Shown: positions 1 to 7,726 of the stretch, piece after piece
How the letters are laid out: the number at the start of each line of letters is the position of its first letter
Numbering within the stretch: the first letter of the stretch is position 1
From: Verrucomicrobiales bacterium
GTDB taxonomy: Bacteria; Verrucomicrobiota; Verrucomicrobiia; Limisphaerales; J093
NCBI GenBank assembly: GCA_024233215.1
Contig: JACKPW010000005.1
Span: 1-64,000 of the forward strand
Reading direction: 5' to 3'
DNA: 64,000 nt
Notes under the pieces: generated by a model
What the model was told of the DNA's origin: nothing
Database searches by the model: none
Seen by the model: the letters and a program-made list of their open reading frames with translations, nothing else
Made by a program: the position numbers and the translations under genes

Positions 1-106
1 CGCCGAATTCCATTCGGCAGAGCGTCCGGACTTTCCCACGGCCTGCGGGTCGGATACCCGCGATACAGCAGATATCTGCGCTACGACTTTGTCACTGGCC
101 CTGCGG
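1..106. repeat. Partial palindromic intergenic element (right end)
   Basis: The window opens inside a repeat that is also present near 19.55 kb. Shared blocks are a GCCGAAT..ATTCGGC palindrome at the left edge, 'GATACAGCAGAT', the end motif GATATCTGCGCTAC at 71-84, and a flank reading 'GACTTTGTCA(C/T)TGGCCCTGCG' up to about 106. Only one arm is visible, so the full length cannot be judged. I see no coding potential in 1-184. Confidence 0.6.
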
Positions 107-184
107 AGTGCCGGGTTACACAAGGCCCTGACTTGACTTGATTTCAGGGACTCGTGGAACTCGTCCCTCCGAGGAGGTTCCTGG

Positions 185-2032
185 TCATGGCGCTGGCGGC
201 GTGAGCATCCCCATTTGACCCAACAGCGTGAGGTTGTCGAAATAGACGTGGAAATAGGTCACCAGTCCCGCTTCGTCGACCCGGGCAAGGATCGCGCCCC
301 GCAGGTCCACGGGGTTGTTCGATGCCGGGGCGCCCATGTAGGGACCGGTGTGGGTGCCGGTCCAAAGCGCCTCCACCAACACCCAGCCGTCGCCCAGATC
401 CAGCTGACGCTCCGTCTCCATGTGATGGTCGGGAAACGCGATGAAGAAACCCTCCTGAGCAGCGGCATATTCGACGCGCGTCATTCCGGGCGGAACGCCG
501 GGAAGCGCCGGATCCGCATCTTCCGCAAAGGCCTCGATGTAGCCCGCCAGGTCGGAGGCGTTCCAGCGGGCGGTGGTCTCGGTGACGGTTTCCATCGGCG
601 AAAGGCCCGTCGGATTCGGAACCGGCATTGCGATCGATGGCACCAACGGAGGCACCTCGGGCATGGGAATGGCGCCAATTTGGATGAGCGGCTCCATCAG
701 GTCCTGGTAGACCCGGTAGCGCACCATCATGTCCCCCTCGAAATCCAACACCCCGAGCTGGCGAATGGTGACCGGGTTTCCGGTCGCCGGAACCACTCCG
801 AGTGTGCCAGTGTCCCAGTCGCCGGAATGGGTGCCGGTGACCACGGCCTCCGCGGTGGCGAGATTGGCGGCGGTCAGGATGCGATCGCCGGTCATCCGGT
901 AATCCGGGAACGACGCGAACAACCCGGTGAAATCCTCCTGCATTTCCGCCCGGTTTCGGGGATTGAGGGTGGCGACATCATCGAAACACATGTCCCGGCT
1001 GCAAACGACGGGGATGCGCGACGGGTTGTGCGGGTTGACCACCATCTCGCGGAACCGCTGGTAGTAAGTGACCAACCTCGCTGCGGATTCCGAGGCGGGT
1101 GGCTGGGTGTATTTGTAGAAGGCGCTTCGCGCCATGCTGATCTCGTCTAGATGGCTGAGCGTGCCGCCATTGCCTTTCAGTATGTCGCCGAACGGAAAGA
1201 AGTGCTCCAGGTCATTCAGGCTGCGATAGAGCCGGTACCGTCCGATGGACCAACTGGGCCAGGACACTTCCACCGAGCCGGGATCCACCTTCCGAACTTG
1301 CAGCAACGGTGACGGGCCTACCTCCAATTCCAGGTTGTCCACCACCAGCCGTTGTGGAAAGAACGGAGGATCAACCATGCCGACGAAGATCCCGGAGAAG
1401 GCCAGGAAGGGCTGGTCCAGACTGCCACCTCCTGAGTTGACTGAATCCAACGCCGTCTGGGTGAACAGCAAGTTGCGCTCGGGCGTTCGATCCCAAACTG
1501 ACAGGGTGATCTCCACGCCGTCCCCGCTCTTGGTCAGCGCCAGGCCGTAGGTGACGTCCAGATGTGACAGGCCGGAAACCTGCGGGATCACGAAGCCCCA
1601 TTCCGGACTGTATGGCCCGTCCAGTGGGAGTTGATACTCGATCACGGCGATCCAGTTTTGATAGAGCATCGCGTAGTAACCCACTTCCAGTTGCGGTTCG
1701 CGCAGACCTTTGAATCCGAGCATCGCACCGCCCCCGTCGTGAGCCACCAGGTCCACCCGGACCTCGGTTCTTGCGCCCTCCACGAGCTCGACATTTCGAT
1801 TCCACGTCGCGGCAACCGTGTTGCCTCCCGTGATCTCGATTGCCAGGTGACCTTCTGCTTCCTCGAAACTGGCGGTGCCGAAGCCCACTCCCAGTGAATC
1901 CCAATCCGGTACCCCGTCGTTAAAATCCGAGATCAGTTCGGCATGTGCCGCCGTTGATGAAAGCAGGGTGAGAATGAGTGGAGCGATCCAGAGCCACCTT
2001 GGTGGTCTGCGGGATGAGGGTGTCTGCTGCAT
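185..2032 (-). CDS. Exported protein with two C-terminal SnoaL-like (ester cyclase-type) domains
   Basis: 615 aa. The N-terminus is a clear signal peptide: Arg-rich start, a hydrophobic core WLWIAPLILTLLSST, and a likely cut after AHA near residue 31. Residues about 35-230 look like an exported beta-sandwich (FNDG.. and LVVDNLELE motifs). A short region then ends in 'SAFYKYTQ', resembling the FYR module found at the end of other exported proteins here. Residues about 310-460 and 485-615 are two copies of a SnoaL-like fold (YYQRFREMVVN..., 'FPDYRMTGDRIL' and 'FPDHHMETERQL', each followed by a W.GTH.G motif). SnoaL-like proteins are small cone-shaped barrels that act as cyclases, isomerases or ligand binders. 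An exported tandem pair joined to a sandwich domain is unusual and the substrate is unknown. The gene stands alone on the minus strand. Confidence 0.75.
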   Translation of the reverse strand: MQQTPSSRRPPRWLWIAPLILTLLSSTAAHAELISDFNDGVPDWDSLGVGFGTASFEEAEGHLAIEITGGNTVAATWNRNVELVEGARTEVRVDLVAHDGGGAMLGFKGLREPQLEVGYYAMLYQNWIAVIEYQLPLDGPYSPEWGFVIPQVSGLSHLDVTYGLALTKSGDGVEITLSVWDRTPERNLLFTQTALDSVNSGGGSLDQPFLAFSGIFVGMVDPPFFPQRLVVDNLELEVGPSPLLQVRKVDPGSVEVSWPSWSIGRYRLYRSLNDLEHFFPFGDILKGNGGTLSHLDEISMARSAFYKYTQPPASESAARLVTYYQRFREMVVNPHNPSRIPVVCSRDMCFDDVATLNPRNRAEMQEDFTGLFASFPDYRMTGDRILTAANLATAEAVVTGTHSGDWDTGTLGVVPATGNPVTIRQLGVLDFEGDMMVRYRVYQDLMEPLIQIGAIPMPEVPPLVPSIAMPVPNPTGLSPMETVTETTARWNASDLAGYIEAFAEDADPALPGVPPGMTRVEYAAAQEGFFIAFPDHHMETERQLDLGDGWVLVEALWTGTHTGPYMGAPASNNPVDLRGAILARVDEAGLVTYFHVYFDNLTLLGQMGMLTPPAP

Positions 2033-2339
2033 GGGGTCTCCTTTGGCATCGTCTGGTCTTGTGCTCTAATGGCCGTCGTTCTCGGTTTCTCAAAAGGCCG
2101 CCTACCCAGGGGCTCCCGACGACCGTCATCACCAGCTACTGAGGCAAACCGCCGGGACTGTTACCGGGTTTTGGGGAGGAGAGGCGGGCGGAGGGGGATT
2201 TCGTGGGCGAGGAACCGTGCGAGACCCGGCGTTCGTGAAGCGGTTGGAAAGCGGCGATGACTCGCCGCAGTCCCAAGGCTCCGCCAGTCCGATGGGGTGG
2301 GGAGTGCTTGAGAGTCCGTGTCCAGACCCTGGCTCAGGC
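2033..2339. other. Intergenic region without a recognisable gene
   Basis: About 307 bases lie between the start of the SnoaL-type gene and the end of the kinase gene. They should contain the promoter of the former. I could not pick a convincing -35/-10 pair or a terminator. Short open frames here are GC-driven and have no recognisable product. Confidence 0.5.
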
Positions 2340-5300
2340 TCAAGGCTCTGCTTGTGTGAAGGGCGTGGAGTCGAGATAGACGAACCCTGGCGCACTCCCG
2401 AGCCCAAGCCACCTGCCGTCCTCCGAGAAGTAACAGCCGCGGGGCAGGAAGTTCATTTCCGGCACACCCAGTTCGTGGCCCGTCAGGAGGTCGTAGAGAC
2501 GAAAGCCGTTCAGCCCTCCGGCCACCGCCAACCTCCGGCTGTCTTGACTGAAGCTCAGCGGGTAGAGGAATTGCCGGGACGCTCCGCGACGGCCAAGGAG
2601 GCTGAGCCGGTTCCCGGTTTGGGCATCCCAGAGCTGGACGTTGGTTTCAGCGTCCAGCGATGCAATCAGCCGTCGATCGGGGGACATCACCGCCCTTGCG
2701 ACCTGGGCGCCATGAGGCATGACGAGCACAACACGGTTGCGTTCGATGTCCCACAGGCCGAGATTCCTGCCGGCAGCGAGCATCACCTTGCGCGAGTCGA
2801 TGCCCCAACTGTCCGAGAACCAATTGCGTTCTCCCCCGCCAAACCGGATCCGGGCTCGCTCTCGCCCGTCGGCCACGGTCCAAATCACCCGCTCCTCCGT
2901 GGCAGTGTCCCCACCGACGATGAGGTTTCCGTCGGGAGAGAAACTCCGGTGGTTGAACACAAACGCATGGTTGCCCTCAAGCGTTCCCCGCCGTTGCATG
3001 GTGGTTACTTCCCAGATGTCATACTGCCCCCGGGAGCGTTCCGCGCACACGAACCGCGCGTCAGGGGAGACCGCCGCGGAACTCTCGGGGACATACGGGA
3101 GCTCCGCGCGGATGACTTGCGGCTCCGGTATGCCGGTCCGAATCTCGACCTCCCGTTCGGACAGCCAAAAGAGGACAGTGGAACCTTGGGTCGCGGAAAA
3201 GCCCCTGAACTCCGACGGCACGTCCGCGCTCTGGCGTCGGATCGGAGTGGCCTTCGGGTTCCAGAAGCGGATGGAGCCGTCGGCTCCGCCACTCGCGAGG
3301 AGGGCACCGTCTGGCGAGAAGGCAAGTTCCGTCGCATCGGATTCCTGACCGCGCAGCGTTGCGAAGAGCGTCCAGGAGGTGGTGTCCCAAATCCTGATCG
3401 TCCGGTCAACGTCGGCCAGGGCGAGCTTGTCGCCATTCGGAGAAAACGCCGCTCCGACGGCATTCCCGGTCGATTCAGTCAGGACGACCGGCTTCGCGTC
3501 GCCCTGCAGGTCCGTTACGCTGCTTTGGGGGGCGGCGGCGAGTAGATGCCTGCCATCGGGAGACAGCGCCATCGGATGCGCTCGAAAGCGAGCGGGGTCA
3601 TCGGAGGACGGGACCTGTTTCACCTTCCGCAGACTGTGCAGATCCCAGATCCCAATGCCGGCGGGCTCGAGTGCGGCCAGCACGGGGGCATTGGCTGCGA
3701 CGGCCAACCCACGGTGGCCGTAGCCTCCACGGTAAGGTTGCACCAGGGTGGCCACTTGTTCGCCACTCACGAAGTCGTTCAAAGTGACACTGCCGTCGCT
3801 GAACTGGAACGCGAGCAGCCGTCCGTCGGCTGCCATCGCGAAGGACCGAATACCCTCCTCGTGGCGGACACGCTTCTCTTCGCACCAAGTGCCGGCTTCC
3901 CAGACGTGGAGGACGGATGCCTTCCCGGTGAGGCTGTCCACAATCGACACCAGGTGCCTGCCGTCAGGGGTGAAACCCAATTGCGTGGGAAGGCCGGCAC
4001 ACTCAATGCGGGTGATCTCCTGCCGGGTTGTCACGTTCCAGACCCGGAGACTCCGGTCACCGCCGCCGGAGACCAGATGGCGTCCGTCAGGTGAATAAGC
4101 CAGTCCCGTAACGGCATCTCCAAGTCGGGGCAAAGTCGCGACTTCATCCGATTGCGACTCATGCCAGAGATGGCCCCATTCCCAGCCGCGCAGGTCGGGT
4201 TCGCCGGGTTTGGGACGATGCCTTTCCAGCAGATCGCGGACGCGTACGAGGTTGTTCTCCTTGAGTGCTTGAAAGGCGAAGTTCATGTCCGCCACGTAAA
4301 GGAGAGCCCGGGCCTGGTCTCGCTGCTCCCGAACCGCCATCCACGCGATGGGCAGGCCGACGAGCAGAACCAGCACCAGCGCGGCAACCGCGGCGCTCAA
4401 GCCGGCGAGCACCGGCTTGCGACGGCAGAACTTCCACAGCTTCGTGGTGGTTCCGACCGGTTGGGCCAGGATGGGCTCTCCGTTCCCAAATCGTTGCAGC
4501 TCCTCCGCGACTTCGCGGGCCGAGCCGTAGCGGCGGTCCGGTGACTTCTCAAGGCACTTGAGACAGATGGTGGCCAGGTCGGCGGGAACCTCACGGTTTT
4601 CCATCCTCGGGGACGGAGGTTCTTCGTCGGTCACTTTCCGCAGCGTCTCAGGAACGGTCGGTGCCTGAAACGGTGGATGGCCGGTCAGCAGGAGGTAAAG
4701 CGTCGCGCCAAGAGCATAGATGTCGCTGCGGACGCTGACCTTGCCGTGGTGGGAGGACACCTGTTCCGGCGGCATGAAGTTAGGCGAGCCCAGCAACTGC
4801 CCCGACAGCGTGAGGTCGGAGTCGACCTGGAGGCGCTTGGCGAGGCCGAAATCCGTGATGCGCGGTTCGTCGTCCTGATCGACGAGCACGTTGGAGGGTT
4901 TGAGGTCCCGATGCAGCACGCCGCGGTCGTGGGCGGCCTGGATGGCCAGGGCGATCTTCCTGACGTAACGAGCCGCCTGTTCCGGTGAGATGCGACGTTC
5001 CTTGGCGAGCGATTCCAGGTTGCGCCCCTCCACGAACTCCATGGAGAAGTAGGGCCGGCCGTCAAGTTCGCCGGTTTCATAGATCGCCACGATGTTCGGA
5101 TGGCGCAACGTGGCCGCCGCCTCGGCCTCCAATCGAAAGCGGAGCAGGGCGGCGGGGGTGGCGAACTCGCCGGCGAGAATGGTCTTCACCGCGACGATGC
5201 GGTTCAGGCTCGTCTGCCGCGCCTTGAAGACCACCCCCATGCCACCCCGACCGAGTTCCTCGATCAGTTCGTAGTCCCCAATGCATCCGGCTTCGGGCAG

Positions 5301-5468
5301 CGCAGCCGTGGACGTTCTGTCCGGATCCCCGCCAGGCCCCGCTCCCGTCCGTTCTCTGACCAGCCGGGCACCGGACTCGATCAGGCAGCGCGGGCACAGC
5401 CCGAGCGGCGCGTCCGAGGGCATCGGCGTGCCACAGGTGGCGCAGGTTGCCACGTTGCTTCCGGCCAT
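2340..5468 (-). CDS. Membrane-anchored serine/threonine protein kinase with WD40 propeller
   Basis: 1042 aa, a predicted transmembrane Hanks-type kinase that phosphorylates Ser/Thr and senses through a propeller domain. A zinc-ribbon-like N-terminus has Cys9, 12, 25 and 28. The kinase domain (about 66-335) has the glycine loop GRGGMG, Lys95 in VAVKT, HRDLKPSN at 186-193 and DFGLA at 206-210, so it should be catalytically active. One membrane helix (VLAGLSAAVAALVLVLLVG) follows at about 355-380. The rest is WD40 repeats, recognisable by repeated 'FSPDG..LA' and 'IRIWD' motifs. The sigma factor gene lies 53 bases upstream on the same strand, a pairing common in Planctomycetota and Verrucomicrobiota, so the two are probably one operon and one signalling pathway. 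The ATG at 5468 precedes the zinc ribbon directly. Confidence 0.93.
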   Translation of the reverse strand: MAGSNVATCATCGTPMPSDAPLGLCPRCLIESGARLVRERTGAGPGGDPDRTSTAALPEAGCIGDYELIEELGRGGMGVVFKARQTSLNRIVAVKTILAGEFATPAALLRFRLEAEAAATLRHPNIVAIYETGELDGRPYFSMEFVEGRNLESLAKERRISPEQAARYVRKIALAIQAAHDRGVLHRDLKPSNVLVDQDDEPRITDFGLAKRLQVDSDLTLSGQLLGSPNFMPPEQVSSHHGKVSVRSDIYALGATLYLLLTGHPPFQAPTVPETLRKVTDEEPPSPRMENREVPADLATICLKCLEKSPDRRYGSAREVAEELQRFGNGEPILAQPVGTTTKLWKFCRRKPVLAGLSAAVAALVLVLLVGLPIAWMAVREQRDQARALLYVADMNFAFQALKENNLVRVRDLLERHRPKPGEPDLRGWEWGHLWHESQSDEVATLPRLGDAVTGLAYSPDGRHLVSGGGDRSLRVWNVTTRQEITRIECAGLPTQLGFTPDGRHLVSIVDSLTGKASVLHVWEAGTWCEEKRVRHEEGIRSFAMAADGRLLAFQFSDGSVTLNDFVSGEQVATLVQPYRGGYGHRGLAVAANAPVLAALEPAGIGIWDLHSLRKVKQVPSSDDPARFRAHPMALSPDGRHLLAAAPQSSVTDLQGDAKPVVLTESTGNAVGAAFSPNGDKLALADVDRTIRIWDTTSWTLFATLRGQESDATELAFSPDGALLASGGADGSIRFWNPKATPIRRQSADVPSEFRGFSATQGSTVLFWLSEREVEIRTGIPEPQVIRAELPYVPESSAAVSPDARFVCAERSRGQYDIWEVTTMQRRGTLEGNHAFVFNHRSFSPDGNLIVGGDTATEERVIWTVADGRERARIRFGGGERNWFSDSWGIDSRKVMLAAGRNLGLWDIERNRVVLVMPHGAQVARAVMSPDRRLIASLDAETNVQLWDAQTGNRLSLLGRRGASRQFLYPLSFSQDSRRLAVAGGLNGFRLYDLLTGHELGVPEMNFLPRGCYFSEDGRWLGLGSAPGFVYLDSTPFTQAEP

Positions 5469-5521
5469 GTGAAATCAGTAATGAGGCGGAAGGCCCCGGT
5501 TGTTACACGCGCTCGTCGGCT

Positions 5522-6274
5522 TCAGGCGGACAACACCGCCGTCAAGTGGCGCAGTTCCTCGTCGATCTCCGTCGGGTCCGCCACGACGTGGGCAATCTCA
5601 TCGCGCAGCAGTTCGCCGTATCGGCGCCTCAGCCGGTGAACGGCGACACGGAGTGCGCCTTCGGTCCGCCCCAGTTGCGGTGCCAAGCTGGCGTAGGAAG
5701 CACTCTCATCCGCTCCGGTCAGAAAGCCCTTGATTGCCGAGAATAGAGCCGCGTTGTCACCGCTCCGATACTCGGCCTCCAGACGCTCGAGGACCTGGTT
5801 CAGCAGCGTCAGGGCCCAACGCCGTTCGAAAAGCCGGTCGGGGCTGAGATCGTCGATGGGCTCATGCACGTAGCCGGCTTCCCCCGCCGCCACATCCAAG
5901 GAAAGCGTGGGGCGGCCACCGCCACGCTTGAGGCGGCATTGGCGGTCCCTCGTGTCGGAGAGGTAATGGTTCAGCGCCCCCAACAGGTAGGAGCGGAGGC
6001 GGCCCCGCCGGGGGTCCGCGCTGGCCACGTGGTCATGGGCCAGGAAGTCGGCGAAGAAGCCCTGGATCAGGTCCTCGGCTTCGCCAGGCGGATGGCCCCG
6101 GCGTCGGACATAGACGTAGAGCGGATACCAATAGGCCCGGCAAAGCTGCTCCAACGCGGCGGCGGCTCCCTCCGCCTCCAACTCGCCGGCGCGCAGCACC
6201 ATCGTCCAACGCGTGGTGGGAAAGCAACGGGCATTGCCGACGGAGGGAGAACTCTGGTCGATTCCAAGGGACAT
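5522..6274 (-). CDS. ECF-type RNA polymerase sigma factor (kinase-linked group)
   Basis: 250 aa. The start 'FPTTRWTMVLRAG' is characteristic of the ECF sigma factors encoded next to Ser/Thr kinases in PVC bacteria. Region 2 is visible around 'AEDLIQGFFADFLAHDH' and region 4 near the C-terminus as a helix-turn-helix ('SLAPQLGRTEGALRVAVHRLRRRY'). It would direct RNA polymerase to a dedicated promoter set. No anti-sigma factor is adjacent, and the downstream kinase is the likely controller through phosphorylation (inference from family context). A TTGACA hexamer lies upstream on the minus strand at 6359-6354, but its -10 partner is poor. Confidence 0.9.
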   Translation of the reverse strand: MSLGIDQSSPSVGNARCFPTTRWTMVLRAGELEAEGAAAALEQLCRAYWYPLYVYVRRRGHPPGEAEDLIQGFFADFLAHDHVASADPRRGRLRSYLLGALNHYLSDTRDRQCRLKRGGGRPTLSLDVAAGEAGYVHEPIDDLSPDRLFERRWALTLLNQVLERLEAEYRSGDNAALFSAIKGFLTGADESASYASLAPQLGRTEGALRVAVHRLRRRYGELLRDEIAHVVADPTEIDEELRHLTAVLSA

Positions 6275-6417
6275 GGGTGGACCTCAGGTTTTGCCGGCGT
6301 CGGTCAGGGGCGGGTTCATTGATGGGGTCAAGACGACCGGTTGCCGGAGTGCGTGTCAAGCGCCGAAGGGGACGCGGCACGGGCACGGGTGCTTTCCGGA
6401 AGAGCGTGCGAAACCCG

Positions 6418-6447
6418 TTGACCAGCGGGACACGGACTGGCTAGGCT
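6418..6447 (+). promoter_or_regulatory. Candidate promoter of the ilvN leader
   Basis: TTGACC at 6418-6423 and TAGGCT at 6442-6447 are separated by 18 bases. Transcription would then start within a few bases of the leader-peptide ATG at 6454, so the leader would be translated from a leaderless message. The -10 match is weak, so this is a suggestion. Confidence 0.4.
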
Positions 6448-6453
6448 TTGGCC

Positions 6454-6504
6454 ATGATGAATGCGGTCAAGGTCGTCGTGGTGTGCGTGGTCCTAGCGGG
6501 CTGA
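6454..6504 (+). CDS. ilv-type leader peptide, valine-rich
   Basis: A 16-codon frame encodes MMNAVKVVVVCVVLAG and ends in TGA. Seven of the 16 codons are valine, with one leucine and two alanines. It lies about 145 bases ahead of the acetolactate synthase small subunit gene and just upstream of a terminator hairpin. The composition parallels the E. coli IvbL leader, which has runs of valine ahead of ilvBN. The likely role is to make ribosome progress depend on charged Val-tRNA, so that transcription reads through only when valine is scarce. It is too short to be significant from length alone; composition, position and the following terminator are the support. Confidence 0.8.
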   Translation: MMNAVKVVVVCVVLAG

Positions 6505-6505
6505 C

Positions 6506-6540
6506 GCGACCGTGCGCTTTGGCAGCAGCTCACCGGTCGC
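6506..6540 (+). promoter_or_regulatory. Leader stem preceding the attenuator (pause or anti-antiterminator type)
   Basis: GCGACCG at 6506-6512 pairs with CGGTCGC at 6534-6540, directly after the leader stop codon. The 3' arm can alternatively pair, with one G-U, with CGGGTGACCG at 6578-6587 beyond the terminator. That pairing would consume the 5' foot of the terminator stem, giving mutually exclusive structures as an attenuator requires. The fold was read by eye and not computed. Confidence 0.5.
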
Positions 6541-6575
6541 CCGCCGTTCCCAGTGGAACGCGGGTTTTGTGTTTT
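6540..6575 (+). terminator. Intrinsic terminator acting as attenuator ahead of ilvN
   Basis: CCCGC-C-GTTCC (6540-6550) pairs with GGAACGCGGG (6555-6564) around a CAGT loop, giving ten pairs with one bulged C, followed by TTTTGTGTTTT at 6565-6575. It lies between the valine-rich leader peptide and ilvN, so it should stop transcription when the leader is translated without stalling. Confidence 0.8.
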
Positions 6576-6649
6576 CCGGGTGACCGCCGTGGTGGCGGTT
6601 TACCGGGGGCGACGTGAGGCGGGCGGAATGCCCAATCGACTGGCTGACT

Positions 6650-7123
6650 ATGCGACATACCATCTCCGTGCTCGTGGAGAACAAGTTCGGCGTGCTGACG
6701 CGCGTGGCCGGGCTGTTCAGTGGCCGCAGCTTCAACATCGACACGCTGAACGTTGCGCCGACCGAGGACCCGACGGTTTCCCGGATGACCATTGTCACCC
6801 GCGGGGACGACGCCACGGTGGACCAGATCGTCAAACAACTCGAGAAGCTGGTGGACTCGATCAAGGTCCATGACTTTCGCGAGGGTGAGTATGTGGATCG
6901 CGAACTCGTGCTGGTCAAAGTGGGGGTGGACTCCAAGTCCCGGGCCGAGGTGATGCAGATCACGGACATCTTCCGGGCCAAGATCATCGATGTGCAGCCG
7001 CGGAGCCTGACCATTGAGCTGACCGGTGACGAGAGCAAGGTGGGCAAGTTCATTCAGTTGATGCAGACGTTCGGGATTCTGGAACTCACGCGGACCGGAC
7101 CGGTCGCGTTGCCCCGGACCTGA
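6650..7123 (+). CDS. ilvN: Acetolactate synthase small (regulatory) subunit
   Basis: 157 aa from ATG 6650. The small subunit activates the catalytic subunit of acetolactate synthase, the first common enzyme of valine, leucine and isoleucine synthesis, and confers valine feedback inhibition. The N-terminal ACT domain is plain (ISVLVENKFGVLTRVAGLFS, then NIDTLNVAPTEDP..SRMTIV), and the second domain ends with 'FGILELTRTGPVAL'. Length matches IlvH/IlvN. A GTG at 6614 would add 12 residues; ATG 6650 was chosen because MRHTISVLVEN aligns directly with the E. coli IlvH N-terminus. No catalytic subunit gene (ilvB) lies beside it. Expression is probably controlled by the upstream valine-rich leader and terminator. 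Confidence 0.93.
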   Translation: MRHTISVLVENKFGVLTRVAGLFSGRSFNIDTLNVAPTEDPTVSRMTIVTRGDDATVDQIVKQLEKLVDSIKVHDFREGEYVDRELVLVKVGVDSKSRAEVMQITDIFRAKIIDVQPRSLTIELTGDESKVGKFIQLMQTFGILELTRTGPVALPRT

Positions 7124-7219
7124 GGCTTGGGGCCGCCGGTTTCCCATGCGGAGCCCGGCGGCGTCCGTGCCGCCCCTGCTTCCACCTCCATCCCCACGTC
7201 CACGTTCACGCCTGCGCCC

Positions 7220-7570
7220 ATGCCCCGGACCTCCTCCTCCAGGAAACTGACGGACACCGCGCTTGAGCTCATCGCCCGGCGTTTCCAGGTGCTCAGTGAT
7301 CCGCTGCGTCTGAAGCTGATCATCGCCCTGGAGCAGGGGGAGAAGATGGTGAAGGAACTGATGGCCGCCACCGACAAGCCGCAGGCCACGGTCTCGCGCC
7401 AGCTTCAGGTGCTGGCGGATGCCGGGATCCTCGCCCGGCGTCGCGCGGGGACGTGTGTCTTCTATCGCATCGCAGACCCCGCCATCATGGTGCTTTGCGA
7501 GACCGTTTGCGGCAGCCTCCAGAAGCAGTTCGCCCGTCAAGCCGAGCGGTCCCAGCTCTTCTCCGACTGA
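7220..7570 (+). CDS. ArsR-family transcriptional regulator
   Basis: 116 aa from ATG 7220. It is a single winged helix-turn-helix domain: 'RFQVLSDPLRLKLIIALEQGE' leads into the recognition helix region 'DKPQATVSRQLQVLADAGIL', then a wing 'ARRRAGTCVFYRIAD'. The ELCVCDL metal-binding motif of classic ArsR proteins is absent (ELMAATD instead), so arsenite sensing by that site is unlikely and the inducer is unknown. A TTG at 7127 would extend the protein by 31 Pro/Thr/Ala-rich residues, which look untranslated. It lies 96 bases after ilvN and may be co-transcribed. Confidence 0.85.
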   Translation: MPRTSSSRKLTDTALELIARRFQVLSDPLRLKLIIALEQGEKMVKELMAATDKPQATVSRQLQVLADAGILARRRAGTCVFYRIADPAIMVLCETVCGSLQKQFARQAERSQLFSD

Positions 7571-7577
7571 TCCCCTC

Positions 7578-7600
7578 GTAACGGCGAACTGGCGTTCACC
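7578..7600 (+). repeat. REP-like hairpin, GTAA-headed variant
   Basis: GTAACGGCGAACTGGCGTTC with the near-complementary arms GGCGAAC and GTTCACC. It closely resembles the GTAG-headed element at 19370 (GCGAAC-TGGC-GTTCGC) and sits just after the ArsR gene. Confidence 0.5.
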
Positions 7601-7663
7601 GAATGGCCAAATGGGCAGGTGGCCACGGCACCCGACAGGGAGCCGACACCTTTGAAAAGGAAA

Positions 7664-7694
7664 GGGCCGGAGTCCTCCTGAGGGACTCCGGCCC
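7664..7694 (-). terminator. Terminator hairpin of the octaheme cytochrome gene
   Basis: GGGCCGGAGTCC (7664-7675) pairs with GGACTCCGGCCC (7683-7694), a perfect 12-bp stem with a 7-base loop. Read on the minus strand it is followed by TTTCCTTTTC, so it fits termination of the cytochrome gene that ends at 7727. It lies between two convergent genes. Confidence 0.75.
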
Positions 7695-7726
7695 AACCCT
7701 GCCTTGCCCGGCCGGTGTGCGGCGCG

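Noticed and set aside
6614..6649. GTG 6614 as the ilvN start
   Set aside because: It adds 12 residues not found in the family; ATG 6650 aligns with the conserved N-terminus, although neither has a strong ribosome-binding site.
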